Positions 7,593 to 14,382 of a stretch of 16,029 nucleotides of DNA are shown here, in pieces. The translations under genes and the position numbers were made by a program. The notes under the pieces were generated by a model that was not told the origin of the DNA, did no database searches, and was given only the letters and a program-made list of their open reading frames with translations. The DNA is from an uncultured Treponema sp. (GTDB taxonomy: Bacteria; Spirochaetota; Spirochaetia; Treponematales; Treponemataceae): contig CALGGS010000152.1 of NCBI GenBank assembly GCA_937915735.1, positions 1-16,029 of the forward strand, written 5' to 3'. Position 1 is the first letter of the stretch; every line of letters begins with the position of its first letter.

Positions 7593-7628
7593 AAAAAAAG
7601 CCCTTGCACTCCATTGAGTACAAGGGCT
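7593..7628 (-). terminator. Rho-independent terminator of the pectate lyase gene
   Basis: Bases 7599-7611 (AGCCCTTGCACTC) pair with 7616-7628 (GAGTACAAGGGCT) over 13 positions with a single mismatch that is a G-U wobble in the minus-strand RNA; the loop is 4 nt. Read on the minus strand the stem runs into a U-run (A-run 7593-7599). It lies 8 bp beyond the stop codon. Confidence 0.9.
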
Positions 7629-7636
7629 TTTAGAAA

Positions 7637-10600
7637 TTATTTAGCGTCTTTTACGCGATTTACATAGTTGTAATCAGCACCGACATTTGAAGGAACTTTG
7701 TCCGTAAGTTTGAACAAGTCGCCAAGGTCGAATATGCCTTTTTCGTTTCGTGGGATTCGGTTGAAGGTTTTTCCATCTTCCTGAATACCCATATCGATTT
7801 TACTGAAATCAACACTTACGAAAGCGTCTTTTCCGAGCTTGCTTCCGGACTTGTTTACAGCCTCAGCTCCGTCAAAGAAGAAGTTAGAGTCATCTGCAAG
7901 TCGTTTTCGCATGTCAGGGTCTTTCGTGTCATCAAATTGGTCTCGCCCGTTTCCAGCAACAGAAAGAACACCCTTTGAGCTTGCCGTTCTTGGATATTTA
8001 GCAGCGTCGCCCTTTCCGTAAAGGTTAAGGTTAGTTGCCTTATTTCCATAGAGCGTACAATTTTCAACGATAAGAGCCGGGTTAGAGTTAGTCGTGATAC
8101 CGTTCAAGTCGTTGTTGAAAGAAACTGAGTTTCTGATGATGTGTTTGACAGCGATACCGTCACCACCAAGCTTAAATCCGTTTCCGTCACCCTTACCAGT
8201 GTTGTCGATTTTTCGTCCGTTGTTGTAAGCGATACAGTTTTCAAGGATTACTGCGCCGATTGGACCAGTCTCGATTTTAGCATACAAGTCCCAGCCGTCA
8301 TCAACATTGTGATGTGCCACACAATTTCGGAAGATATTTCCTTCGCCAGAAGTGAGCTTTGAAGCAAAACCGTCTGCATTGTTCTGGGCAGGGTCAGCGT
8401 TTCCGAATGATTCACAGCCGTAGATAAGGTTGTGATGCGGCCATTTTGAAGGAGCTTCTTTCGAGCGTCCGGAAATCTGAATACCAGTGTCGTGGTTCAA
8501 ATATGTGTCAACCATGCGGATTTCGTTGTAGCTTCCGCCAATCTGCAAGCCTTTAACATCATCCGGAGTACCTGTGATGTCGAGATTTTCGAGCGTCCAG
8601 TAATTTCCGTAGAGGTTGAATGCGGCTACTTTTGCACCAGATGTGCTGAAGTCAAGAATAGCCCGATTTTTTGGGTCTTCAGATTTGAGAACCTTTCGAG
8701 CCTTTGCCGTACCGTCATTTCCGCGTTCAATCCACAAGCTTCCGACAGGATAGTATTTTCCAGGAGCCAGGAGAATTGTCTGACCTGGTTTTGCGTACTG
8801 AATTGCAGATTTAAGGTCGATCGGGCTGTCTTTTGTACCAGTACCGAAGATATCTCCGTTCTGAGCAACATGAAGCTCTTTTCCGTCGAATCCAACTACA
8901 GTAACAGAATGCATATATGTTACAGGCTTGTAGTTTTCTTCGTAATCATTGACATCAAGATTGCTGTTGAACTGAGCGATAACCTGTTTTTTACCAGGTC
9001 GCCAGCCGTCCTCAGGGTCAAATGTTACGATAAAGTCAGTAAGTCCACGGCCTTTCTCGAGCTTAAGTTTGAGGATTTTTTTGTAATCTTCGTTAGCTTT
9101 AACTTTGTCGTTCTTAACATAGACTTTTCCGTCTTTATCTTCGATGTGAATTGTACCATTACAGTTTGCCGTGAATACGAACGGATATTTATTGTCGTAC
9201 CAAGTTACAGGACAGTCAATCAAAGTATCGAGAGGAATTAACTCAGGAGGCTCAGGAATTGCCGGCGGGTCTTTTTTTGGGTCAGTTACATTGAAAACGA
9301 CATCGCTGAAAGTAGCGTTACAGCCTCGGGCAACGGCAAAACCGACATAAATGTGGTCTTTGTCGAGCTGAGTGAGCTTTTCGTTTTCATTGTCGTACAT
9401 AATGTATTCTTCGACTGTGTCTTCAGATTTGATTGCACGCTTGTAAATCGTGTGATAACCAGTGTTGTCTTTTTTAAGAGTTACACGATAAACATCGCCG
9501 GTTTTGATAGCGTCTGAGCTCTGGTCATAGCTAAAGGCACGGCCAAGGCTAGTACATTTCTGAGAGATTGCGGCGTCGCCTTCGTCGATGATGGCATCTG
9601 TAATGCCATAAACGAATCGAGAACCGAGACCGTCTTTGATTTCTTTTTTGACGCCGTTTACATGAGTCGTGAATTTTCGGGAAATAACGCCAGCCGAGTT
9701 GTTGTAAGCGATAACCATTGCCTCGCCGTCAATGCCAAGCCGGTCGATTGCGAGAAGACCAAATCCTTCCTGGCCGTCAGCCATCGGGTTGTGATAGTCA
9801 ACAGTTACAGTTGCCGTAAGCTCGAAGTTTTCTTTGTATGGGTCAATTTCGGTGTAGTAGAATGAAATTCCGTCAAAGAATGTCTCGAATTTACCGCCCT
9901 TGTCGATGATGTTTCCTGATTTTGGGTCGAAGGTACAAGAATTAAGCTTAACCTTGAGATTGTCTGAATCCAAAAGCTGGAAATTGTTTCGTTTTGGGCT
10001 TGTAGATGTACCAAACTCAGTGAATTCCCAAACTCGCTCCGCTTCTTTTCGTGATGTCTTTTTGATTGTGTCAGATGGAGTTTTGTCGTTTCCACGAACA
10101 GCAGTTACGACAAAGTCAGAAATTGTTCCGACAGGAAGAGTAACTTCCGCAGAAAAAGCCTTTGTCTGCTCCAATGTGACAGTCTTTTTTGAAGCGTCGG
10201 TATAGGAAAGAACATAACCTTCTGCCTCTGGAACACCAGACCATTCAACCTTCATTTTTCCGTCGCCCAAGTTTCGTACCATAACGGCACTTTTTACGAG
10301 AGGAAGAGTATATTTAAAAGTAGCAGGCTCTGACTGTTTTTTTGTTTTTTCGCCGTTTCGTTCAGAGTAAACCGTGAAAGTGTAGTTACCTGATTTTGAA
10401 AGCGTAAAAACGACATTTTTAGCTTCTTTTCGGGTTTTTCCGTAAGCCTCGCTGCCAGAAGCGCCGGTGTCAGATTTGTAAGAAACTGAACCTTTGTCAG
10501 CTCCGTCGTTGTTTGTAAGACTGTTGAAGGAAACCTTTATTTCGTTCGGACCAGTCTGCTCAACTTTTGTGATTGTTGGAGCAGCAACCTCTGCCCAAGG

Positions 10601-10681
10601 CTTTTTGTCAGCAAATGCACCGCTGAGTGCAAAAACTGAAATTGCCGAAACACACAAAAGCTTCAAGAGTGATTTTTTCAT
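7637..10681 (-). CDS. Secreted multidomain pectate lyase, polysaccharide lyase family 9
   Basis: This 1014-aa enzyme should cleave polygalacturonate by beta-elimination outside the cytoplasm. Residues 1-24 are a Sec signal peptide (MKKSLLKLLC..., cut after AFA). Two fibronectin-III-like modules follow (about 30-125 and 126-210), then a beta-sandwich region (about 215-470) that may bind carbohydrate, a short Ig-like stretch (about 480-600), and a right-handed beta-helix from about 605. The family-9 active site is intact: Asp770 (NNADGF), Asp794, Asp795 and Asp798 (DDGWD) match the calcium ligands of Dickeya Pel9A (Asp209, 233, 234, 237) with identical spacing, and Lys837 (GNGFKLGG) matches the catalytic Lys273. 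GGAG lies 8 nt before the ATG. It is followed by a strong terminator and lies directly upstream of the regulator gene. Confidence 0.93.
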   Translation of the reverse strand: MKKSLLKLLCVSAISVFALSGAFADKKPWAEVAAPTITKVEQTGPNEIKVSFNSLTNNDGADKGSVSYKSDTGASGSEAYGKTRKEAKNVVFTLSKSGNYTFTVYSERNGEKTKKQSEPATFKYTLPLVKSAVMVRNLGDGKMKVEWSGVPEAEGYVLSYTDASKKTVTLEQTKAFSAEVTLPVGTISDFVVTAVRGNDKTPSDTIKKTSRKEAERVWEFTEFGTSTSPKRNNFQLLDSDNLKVKLNSCTFDPKSGNIIDKGGKFETFFDGISFYYTEIDPYKENFELTATVTVDYHNPMADGQEGFGLLAIDRLGIDGEAMVIAYNNSAGVISRKFTTHVNGVKKEIKDGLGSRFVYGITDAIIDEGDAAISQKCTSLGRAFSYDQSSDAIKTGDVYRVTLKKDNTGYHTIYKRAIKSEDTVEEYIMYDNENEKLTQLDKDHIYVGFAVARGCNATFSDVVFNVTDPKKDPPAIPEPPELIPLDTLIDCPVTWYDNKYPFVFTANCNGTIHIEDKDGKVYVKNDKVKANEDYKKILKLKLEKGRGLTDFIVTFDPEDGWRPGKKQVIAQFNSNLDVNDYEENYKPVTYMHSVTVVGFDGKELHVAQNGDIFGTGTKDSPIDLKSAIQYAKPGQTILLAPGKYYPVGSLWIERGNDGTAKARKVLKSEDPKNRAILDFSTSGAKVAAFNLYGNYWTLENLDITGTPDDVKGLQIGGSYNEIRMVDTYLNHDTGIQISGRSKEAPSKWPHHNLIYGCESFGNADPAQNNADGFASKLTSGEGNIFRNCVAHHNVDDGWDLYAKIETGPIGAVILENCIAYNNGRKIDNTGKGDGNGFKLGGDGIAVKHIIRNSVSFNNDLNGITTNSNPALIVENCTLYGNKATNLNLYGKGDAAKYPRTASSKGVLSVAGNGRDQFDDTKDPDMRKRLADDSNFFFDGAEAVNKSGSKLGKDAFVSVDFSKIDMGIQEDGKTFNRIPRNEKGIFDLGDLFKLTDKVPSNVGADYNYVNRVKDAK

Positions 10682-10722
10682 TCTTTAGACTCCTTTTTAT
10701 TTTATTCTATCAAATTTTTTAC

Positions 10723-10752
10723 AAAAAAGGCAGACTTAGCTTTAAGTCTGCC
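10723..10752 (-). terminator. Rho-independent terminator of the small secreted protein gene
   Basis: GGCAGACTTA (10729-10738) pairs perfectly with TAAGTCTGCC (10743-10752) around a 4-nt loop. On the minus strand it is followed by six U (A-run 10723-10728). It sits only 41 bp before the pectate lyase ATG, and I see no convincing promoter in that gap, so some read-through into the lyase gene is plausible. Confidence 0.9.
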
Positions 10753-10781
10753 TGCCGAAATTTTAAGATATAACAAAAATT

Positions 10782-11285
10782 TTATTTGTTGATTTCGATT
10801 TTGTAGATGTACATACCACCAGAAGTGCTGTAAACGCCATAAGTTCCAGCGACATCGATTTTTGTTGAGTCGATATGAACATCGCCTTCTTTGTAGCTGC
10901 CTGCAGCGATTACTTTAACTTCCTCGCCTGTGTCAGCATTGTAAAGGTGAAGTGGTCGTGAGCCGCTTCCTGAGTTGTTGCAGAGGATTTTTACAGTTTC
11001 GCCAGCTTTAACCGGGAAAGTGATAAGTCGCTCGTTCTTTTTTGGGCTTCCAGAACCCTTTGTAGAAATACACTGAGTGAAAGTGTCGTCTCCGACAGTG
11101 CGTGTATCGCATTTTTTGACTTCCATAGCTTTTTCTACAGAACCAACGAGAACGAAGCCGTCCTCTTCCTGTTTTTCTTCTGTGATTTGACCTTTTTCGA
11201 GATCGTTACCACAGATATAGCCTTCTGCGAAAGAGAAAGCGGTGAGCATAAATGTTGCGGCAATTGCAGCAAGAATTTTTTTCAT
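10782..11285 (-). CDS. Small secreted protein, possible carbohydrate-binding beta-sandwich
   Basis: This 167-aa protein has a clear Sec signal peptide (residues 1-20, MKKILAAIAATFMLTAFSFA). The mature part carries four cysteines (25, 59, 72, 102) that could form two disulfides. Residues about 45-165 have alternating strands with NNSGSGSRPLHLYN (103-116) and an end of the form GTYGVYSTSGGMYIYKIEI (148-166). That ending resembles small jelly-roll modules attached to pectate lyases and other plant-wall enzymes, here encoded on its own. The start is secure: GGAGGT lies 6 nt before the ATG. The gene lies immediately upstream of the family-9 pectate lyase on the same strand, so a role in binding or sensing pectin is a reasonable guess. 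The function itself is not recognised with certainty. Confidence 0.75.
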   Translation of the reverse strand: MKKILAAIAATFMLTAFSFAEGYICGNDLEKGQITEEKQEEDGFVLVGSVEKAMEVKKCDTRTVGDDTFTQCISTKGSGSPKKNERLITFPVKAGETVKILCNNSGSGSRPLHLYNADTGEEVKVIAAGSYKEGDVHIDSTKIDVAGTYGVYSTSGGMYIYKIEINK

Positions 11286-11487
11286 AGGAATACCTCCGTA
11301 AGAGTTCTTTTATAAATTAGAACCTTTTTAAAATGCTTGTGTTACAAAAATTCAAAAGAATTTTCTTTATATATTAGTATAATTCTTCGCTTAAAGAAAA
11401 AACATACTTTTATTTGAAAAATTCAGATGTAATTTTGAAAATTTTTGATAATTTTAGCAGATTTTATACAAAATGATTAAATTCTGC
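11286..11487. other. AT-rich intergenic gap
   Basis: This stretch must contain the promoter of the small secreted protein gene, but no clean -35/-10 pair was found. AGCAGA (11456-11461) and TCTGCT (11483-11488) form an imperfect hairpin that overlaps the thioredoxin stop codon and lacks a U-run. It is a poor terminator candidate at best. Confidence 0.3.
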
Positions 11488-11796
11488 TTATTTGAACATT
11501 GCCTCAAGAGCCTCTTTTGAAACAAAGCCGATTGATTTTTGAGCTTCCTCGCCGTTCTTGAAAAGAATTACGGTTGGGATGCTGACAATGCCATATTTTT
11601 GAGCAAGCTCGCCCTCGTCATCGACATTGACTTTGCCGACTTTGATTTTGTCAGCATTTTCTTCGGCAATTTGAGCGATTGTCGGGCTAAGCATTTTGCA
11701 AGGACCACACCATTCTGCCCAAAAGTCAACGAGGACGGGCTTGTCTGATTTTAAAACTTCTGACTCAAAATTTGCTTCTGTAAGAGTAATTTCCAT
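11488..11796 (-). CDS. trxA: Thioredoxin
   Basis: This 102-aa protein is a single full-length thioredoxin domain, which reduces protein disulfides in the cytoplasm using electrons from thioredoxin reductase. The active site WCGPC has Cys30 and Cys33 (FWAEWCGPCK), Asp24 lies in the usual buried position (VLVDFW), and the cis-proline is Pro74 (SIPT). The C-terminal NGEEAQKSIGFVSKEAL stretch matches the family. There is no signal peptide. AGGAGA stands 7 nt before the ATG. It is flanked by an AT-rich gap downstream and the hairpin-rich region upstream, so it is probably transcribed alone. It has no evident link to the pectin locus. Confidence 0.97.
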   Translation of the reverse strand: MEITLTEANFESEVLKSDKPVLVDFWAEWCGPCKMLSPTIAQIAEENADKIKVGKVNVDDEGELAQKYGIVSIPTVILFKNGEEAQKSIGFVSKEALEAMFK

Positions 11797-11854
11797 GTTT
11801 GCGTCTCCTATTTTTGGAAGATAAGGGGATTGAAAGGGGAAAAGAAACCGGGCA

Positions 11855-12066
11855 TCTCTAGAAATTCGCTAAAGCGACTTTCTAGAGAGTGCCTAACGAG
11901 TTTTAAGTCGTTGTAATATCACGACTTAAAACATCGCATTTTCAAAGTTATCTCTAAAAATTGCAATTTTTAGAGATTTCCAACCTTTTTGAAAAGGTTG
12001 CGTTGCCCCTTTCTTTATATTAAAGATAATAAATAAAATCAAGAAAGAAAAGAAAAAAGGGCAACG
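11855..12066. repeat. Cluster of four hairpins plus an enclosing inverted repeat
   Basis: Hairpin A (11855-11888) has 10-bp arms TCTCTAGAAA/TTTCTAGAGA and an inner TCGCT/AGCGA stem. Hairpin B (11897-11936) has perfect 12-bp arms GTTTTAAGTCGT/ACGACTTAAAAC extended by CGA/TCG. Hairpin C (11950-11977) is a perfect 28-base palindrome centred on TTGCAA. Hairpin D (11981-12000) is CAACCTTTT TG AAAAGGTTG. CGTTGCCC (12001-12008) then matches GGGCAACG (12059-12066), with inner TTTCTTT/AAAGAAA. No protein is encoded. It may be a chimera of palindromic interspersed repeats, a structured RNA, or in part the lysM transcript end. Confidence 0.7.
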
Positions 12067-12082
12067 AGTGAGGGTCATTAGA

Positions 12083-12667
12083 TTAGCTTGGCATTGCCAT
12101 TGGTTCTGTTGAAGTTTTTGGGTCTACGCTAGGCTTTTCTGAGCTTTCAGCTGCCGGAGTGCTTGACTCTGAAGCTGAGTCTTTTGCAAGCTCTTCAGAA
12201 ATTTCGACAAGATGAGGGAGAATGTCGGCAGCAGCCGGTGTGTCCTTCTGCTTGTAAACGCCAGTCAAATCTTTGAAATATGCGCTGAGTTTTTTTCCGT
12301 TGGTTCTGTCAGAAATGTTTTTGTCAAAATCCGGGATAGTGAGCTTCATTCCGGGAGTGATTAGCTCTGGGTCACTGACGACATTTCGAGATGCGAGCAT
12401 GATGAGAGGGAAATAATATCCGTTTTCGTCCTTGCCTGCATAGAATTTCTTTGTGATAGCAGTGAGAGTATCACCTTTTTTGACAGTGTAGGTCTGCGCT
12501 CCGTCCAAAATGAGGGAAGATGCGTGCGCACCATAAACCTTGTCAAAAGACTGATTAATAGCAGCCTGTTTTGCAGCCCCTTCGTCCATCGTGCTTGGTG
12601 TCGAAGAACAAGAAATCATAGCGAATGTAGTTGCCAATGCCAAAAGAGCAATTACAATTTTTTTCAT
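12083..12667 (-). CDS. LysM-domain lipoprotein
   Basis: This is a 194-aa envelope lipoprotein likely to bind peptidoglycan or related glycans. The start is the ATG at 12665-12667, with GGAGG about 10 nt upstream. An in-frame ORF 44 codons longer runs back through the promoter and is rejected. Residues 1-19 are a signal peptide ending in AMIS, and Cys20 is the predicted lipidated residue. One LysM module spans about 59-113 (TYTVKKGDTLTAITKKFY ... ITPGMKLTIP), with an insertion around KDENGYY. The tail (about 163-194) is Ser/Pro/Glu-rich and low in complexity, probably a flexible linker. The gene is divergent from the WYL regulator with its own promoter. Confidence 0.9.
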   Translation of the reverse strand: MKKIVIALLALATTFAMISCSSTPSTMDEGAAKQAAINQSFDKVYGAHASSLILDGAQTYTVKKGDTLTAITKKFYAGKDENGYYFPLIMLASRNVVSDPELITPGMKLTIPDFDKNISDRTNGKKLSAYFKDLTGVYKQKDTPAAADILPHLVEISEELAKDSASESSTPAAESSEKPSVDPKTSTEPMAMPS

Positions 12668-12699
12668 TTTGAAATAACCTCCAAAAAATATTGGGAAAA

Positions 12700-12727
12700 A
12701 GTATAACGCAAATAGAGAAAAATTCAA
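12700..12727 (-). promoter_or_regulatory. Promoter of the LysM lipoprotein gene
   Basis: On the minus strand TTGAAT (+ strand 12722-12727) and TATACT (12700-12705) are separated by 16 bp, predicting a short leader of about 25-30 nt that contains the GGAGG ribosome-binding site. Its position inside the longer upstream ORF supports the ATG at 12667. Confidence 0.6.
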
Positions 12728-12796
12728 GGTTATTTTTGGGTAAAGTAAATCAAGCTCGCCGGGTGCAAAATCACAATATAAGGTGTCAATGAGCGG

Positions 12797-12826
12797 CACT
12801 GTAGTTTAAATTTTTGATTTTTTTTG
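12797..12826 (+). repeat. 30-bp direct repeat, copy 1 (promoter region of the WYL gene)
   Basis: These 30 bases (starting CACTGTAG, ending in a T-tract plus G) recur exactly at 15494-15523. The 16 bases before also resemble those before copy 2, both beginning AGGTG. The copy covers the likely -35 region and spacer of the WYL promoter and ends one base before its -10 box. Confidence 0.85.
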
Positions 12827-12833
12827 CTATGCT
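12805..12833 (+). promoter_or_regulatory. Probable promoter of the WYL regulator, predicting a leaderless mRNA
   Basis: TTTAAA (12805-12810) and TATGCT (12828-12833) are 17 bp apart. Only 6 nt separate the -10 box from the ATG at 12840, so transcription would begin at or near the start codon, and no Shine-Dalgarno sequence is present. The -35 match is modest. Confidence 0.4.
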
Positions 12834-12839
12834 TGGATT

Positions 12840-13838
12840 ATGGCAGAAATGAAAGTCCGTGAATCACATGTAAAGTCACTCCGGCTCCTGCAGCTGGAAA
12901 AGGCAATTCAGACCATCGCCTACCCCAGCGTGGAACGGCTGATGAAAGAACTTGAAGTCTCCCGCAGGACAATCCTCCGGGACATCGACGAGCTGAGGCT
13001 TTACTACAACGCACCCATCGAATACGACCGGGCCAACAAAGGCTACTATTACAGCGACCAGACATTTTTCGTGAAGAATGTTCTTGTGAGCGAGGGAGAA
13101 GTGGTGGCCCTTGCAGGAATCCTGCCTTTGCTTGAACGATACGACAACACGCCCCTGAAAGCGACAATTACCAAGGTCTACGACACTATCGCCCAGATGC
13201 TGCCGAATCAGGTGCAGGTTCAGACCTCCCTTTTGAACGATGTGCAGTTCATCTCAGACCCTCTCCCCAATATCGACCCGGAAATCTTCACGGCCCTCTT
13301 TGAGGCAATCCGCAGTCACCGAACAATCAGCTTCGGCTACCGCTCAATCAGCGCCACCGAATACAGCCCGCACGAACTTGATCCATATAAAATCTACTGC
13401 CAGAAAGGCGACTGGTACGCCGTAGGCTACTGCCACAAACGAAAAGACTTCGCCACCTACAGCCTCTCCCGCATGAAAAACCTAACCCTCTGCCAAGAAT
13501 TCACCCCCGATACCGCCTACGAAGAGAAAATCCGCATCGACCCCAACTATGGCATCTGGAGCAACGACACCCCCGCAAGAAAAATCGAACTTCTCTTTGA
13601 AAAATCCGTGAACACCTACATACTCGAACGCACCTGGCACAAAAACCAAAACTGCCACCAAAACCAAGACGGCACCGTCCTCCTGACCTTCGAATCCAAC
13701 CAGCTGCAAGAGGCCCTCCACTGGATTCTAAGTTTCGGTTCCGCCGTACAAGTCCTTAATCCACCTGAGCTAAAGGACATGTACCGTCAGGAAGTCCAGA
13801 AGATGATGGGGAGAGTGCGGGAATGCTTTGGAAATTAG
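12840..13838 (+). CDS. WYL-domain transcriptional regulator (YafY/DeoR-like HTH)
   Basis: This is a 332-aa DNA-binding regulator. Residues about 12-65 form a winged HTH (YPSVERLMKELEVSRRTILRDIDELR). Residues about 150-215 form the WYL ligand-binding domain, in which the signature reads GDWYAVGY, so the third motif residue is Ala rather than Leu. About 240-325 is the WCX-type C-terminal extension. WYL domains commonly sense nucleotides or nucleic acid signals and often control stress or defence genes; the target here is unknown. The gene is clearly more GC-rich than its neighbours (36 of 60 bases in 12961-13020), with C-rich third positions, which suggests acquisition by transfer. It is divergent from lysM. 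A GGGGCGTTCCCC element and a small CCGCC/GGCGG hairpin follow the stop codon directly. Confidence 0.9.
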   Translation: MAEMKVRESHVKSLRLLQLEKAIQTIAYPSVERLMKELEVSRRTILRDIDELRLYYNAPIEYDRANKGYYYSDQTFFVKNVLVSEGEVVALAGILPLLERYDNTPLKATITKVYDTIAQMLPNQVQVQTSLLNDVQFISDPLPNIDPEIFTALFEAIRSHRTISFGYRSISATEYSPHELDPYKIYCQKGDWYAVGYCHKRKDFATYSLSRMKNLTLCQEFTPDTAYEEKIRIDPNYGIWSNDTPARKIELLFEKSVNTYILERTWHKNQNCHQNQDGTVLLTFESNQLQEALHWILSFGSAVQVLNPPELKDMYRQEVQKMMGRVRECFGN

Positions 13839-13860
13839 GGGCGTTCCCCGCCTTCGGCGG
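13837..13860 (+). repeat. GGGGCGTTCC repeat, copy 1, with two mini-hairpins
   Basis: GGGG CGTT CCCC (13838-13849) and CCGCC TTC GGCGG (13848-13860) form adjacent small hairpins without a U-run. The sequence GGGGCGTTCC followed by GCCTTCG recurs at 15526-15547 after the second 30-bp repeat. This looks like an interspersed repeat rather than a terminator. Confidence 0.6.
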
Positions 13861-13959
13861 TGCTACAATCCTTAACGCAGAAACAAAACAACGCCCATCA
13901 CAAGGATAGTGTACAATAAAGTTCGCAAATCACCATATAGATTTGAATATAGACAAAAG
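13861..13959. other. Intergenic stretch without recognisable content
   Basis: No gene, hairpin terminator or repeat was recognised in these roughly 100 bases between the GC-rich repeat after the WYL gene and the decayed coding fragments that follow. Base composition falls back to AT-rich here. Confidence 0.3.
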
Positions 13960-14197
13960 AATTGCCGTTATTAAATTTCTCTGATTATGATATGATTACT
14001 GAAAAATTGAAGTTAGAAAAATCCTTCAATAAGCATCTTGAATTTATTAAGCTTGCTTATGATATAAGCATTATTCAGAAATTCATAAAAATCAAATGCT
14101 TTTATTTGATGTTACTAAAAGACTGGTAGATTATCCTGCCTCTGACAGAAATAAGCTTTTTTTTATCAGATTTTCTTCTCTACTGCCAGATGCCTAG
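13960..14197 (+). pseudogene. Decayed plus-strand coding remnant with a frame change
   Basis: Two short frames read like one broken protein. The first contains an ATG at 13992 and runs to TAG 14127-14129 (MITEKLKLEKSFNKHLEFIK, then LAYDISIIQKF). The second starts at ATG 14096 in another frame and runs to TAG 14195-14197 (MLLFDVTKRLVDYPASDRNK, then LFFIRFSSLLPDA). A frameshift near 14080-14100 would join them. No Shine-Dalgarno sequence was seen for either, and I do not recognise a family. It could also be two unrelated non-coding ORFs. Confidence 0.35.
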
Positions 14198-14310
14198 CGT
14201 TTTATTTTTTCTTCTAGCATCTTGATAACTTCATCTGATTTTCCTTCTTTAAGCATTTTTACAATTTCTTCCAACAAAACTTTGAATTCCTTACTGCTGA
14301 TGTATGCCAT
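14194..14310 (-). CDS. 38-aa small protein, unrecognised
   Basis: The frame starts at ATG 14308-14310, encodes MAYISSKEFKVLLEEIVKML followed by KEGKSDEVIKMLEEKIKR, and stops at TAG 14194-14196. CAGGAGG lies 8 nt before the start, one of the best ribosome-binding sites in the window, and this is the main reason to call it. The sequence is charged and amphipathic, with two likely helices and a small KEGKSD turn, and no signal peptide or membrane segment. It follows the 228-aa gene on the same strand after about 72 bp and may be cotranscribed. The function is unknown; a small regulatory or antitoxin-like protein is possible. Confidence 0.55.
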   Translation of the reverse strand: MAYISSKEFKVLLEEIVKMLKEGKSDEVIKMLEEKIKR

Positions 14311-14382
14311 AAAATTATCCTCCTGATTTGGCAAGACTTTATAATTTGATTGTATAACAGAATTTTACTTTTGGTTTATTTT

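Noticed and set aside
8492..9241. 249-codon plus-strand ORF inside the pectate lyase gene
   Set aside because: It lies antisense to a well-supported lyase with intact active site, and its Val/Phe/Ser-rich translation is what the reverse strand of such a gene yields.
11456..11488. Hairpin after thioredoxin as a terminator
   Set aside because: The arms overlap the stop codon, the stem has a mismatch and a 15-nt loop, and no U-run follows.
12668..12799. Longer N-terminus for the LysM protein (start at 12799)
   Set aside because: It would run through the TTGAAT/TATACT promoter and hide the lipoprotein signal peptide 44 residues in; the ATG at 12667 has a proper ribosome-binding site and lipobox.
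12838..13167. 109-codon minus-strand ORF over the WYL gene
   Set aside because: It is antisense to the HTH-coding part; the Arg/Ser/Gly/Cys-rich product is typical of the reverse of a GC-rich gene.
13838..13860. Terminator for the WYL gene
   Set aside because: The GGGG/CCCC and CCGCC/GGCGG hairpins are not followed by a T-run on the plus strand; the match to 15526-15547 points to a repeat element.
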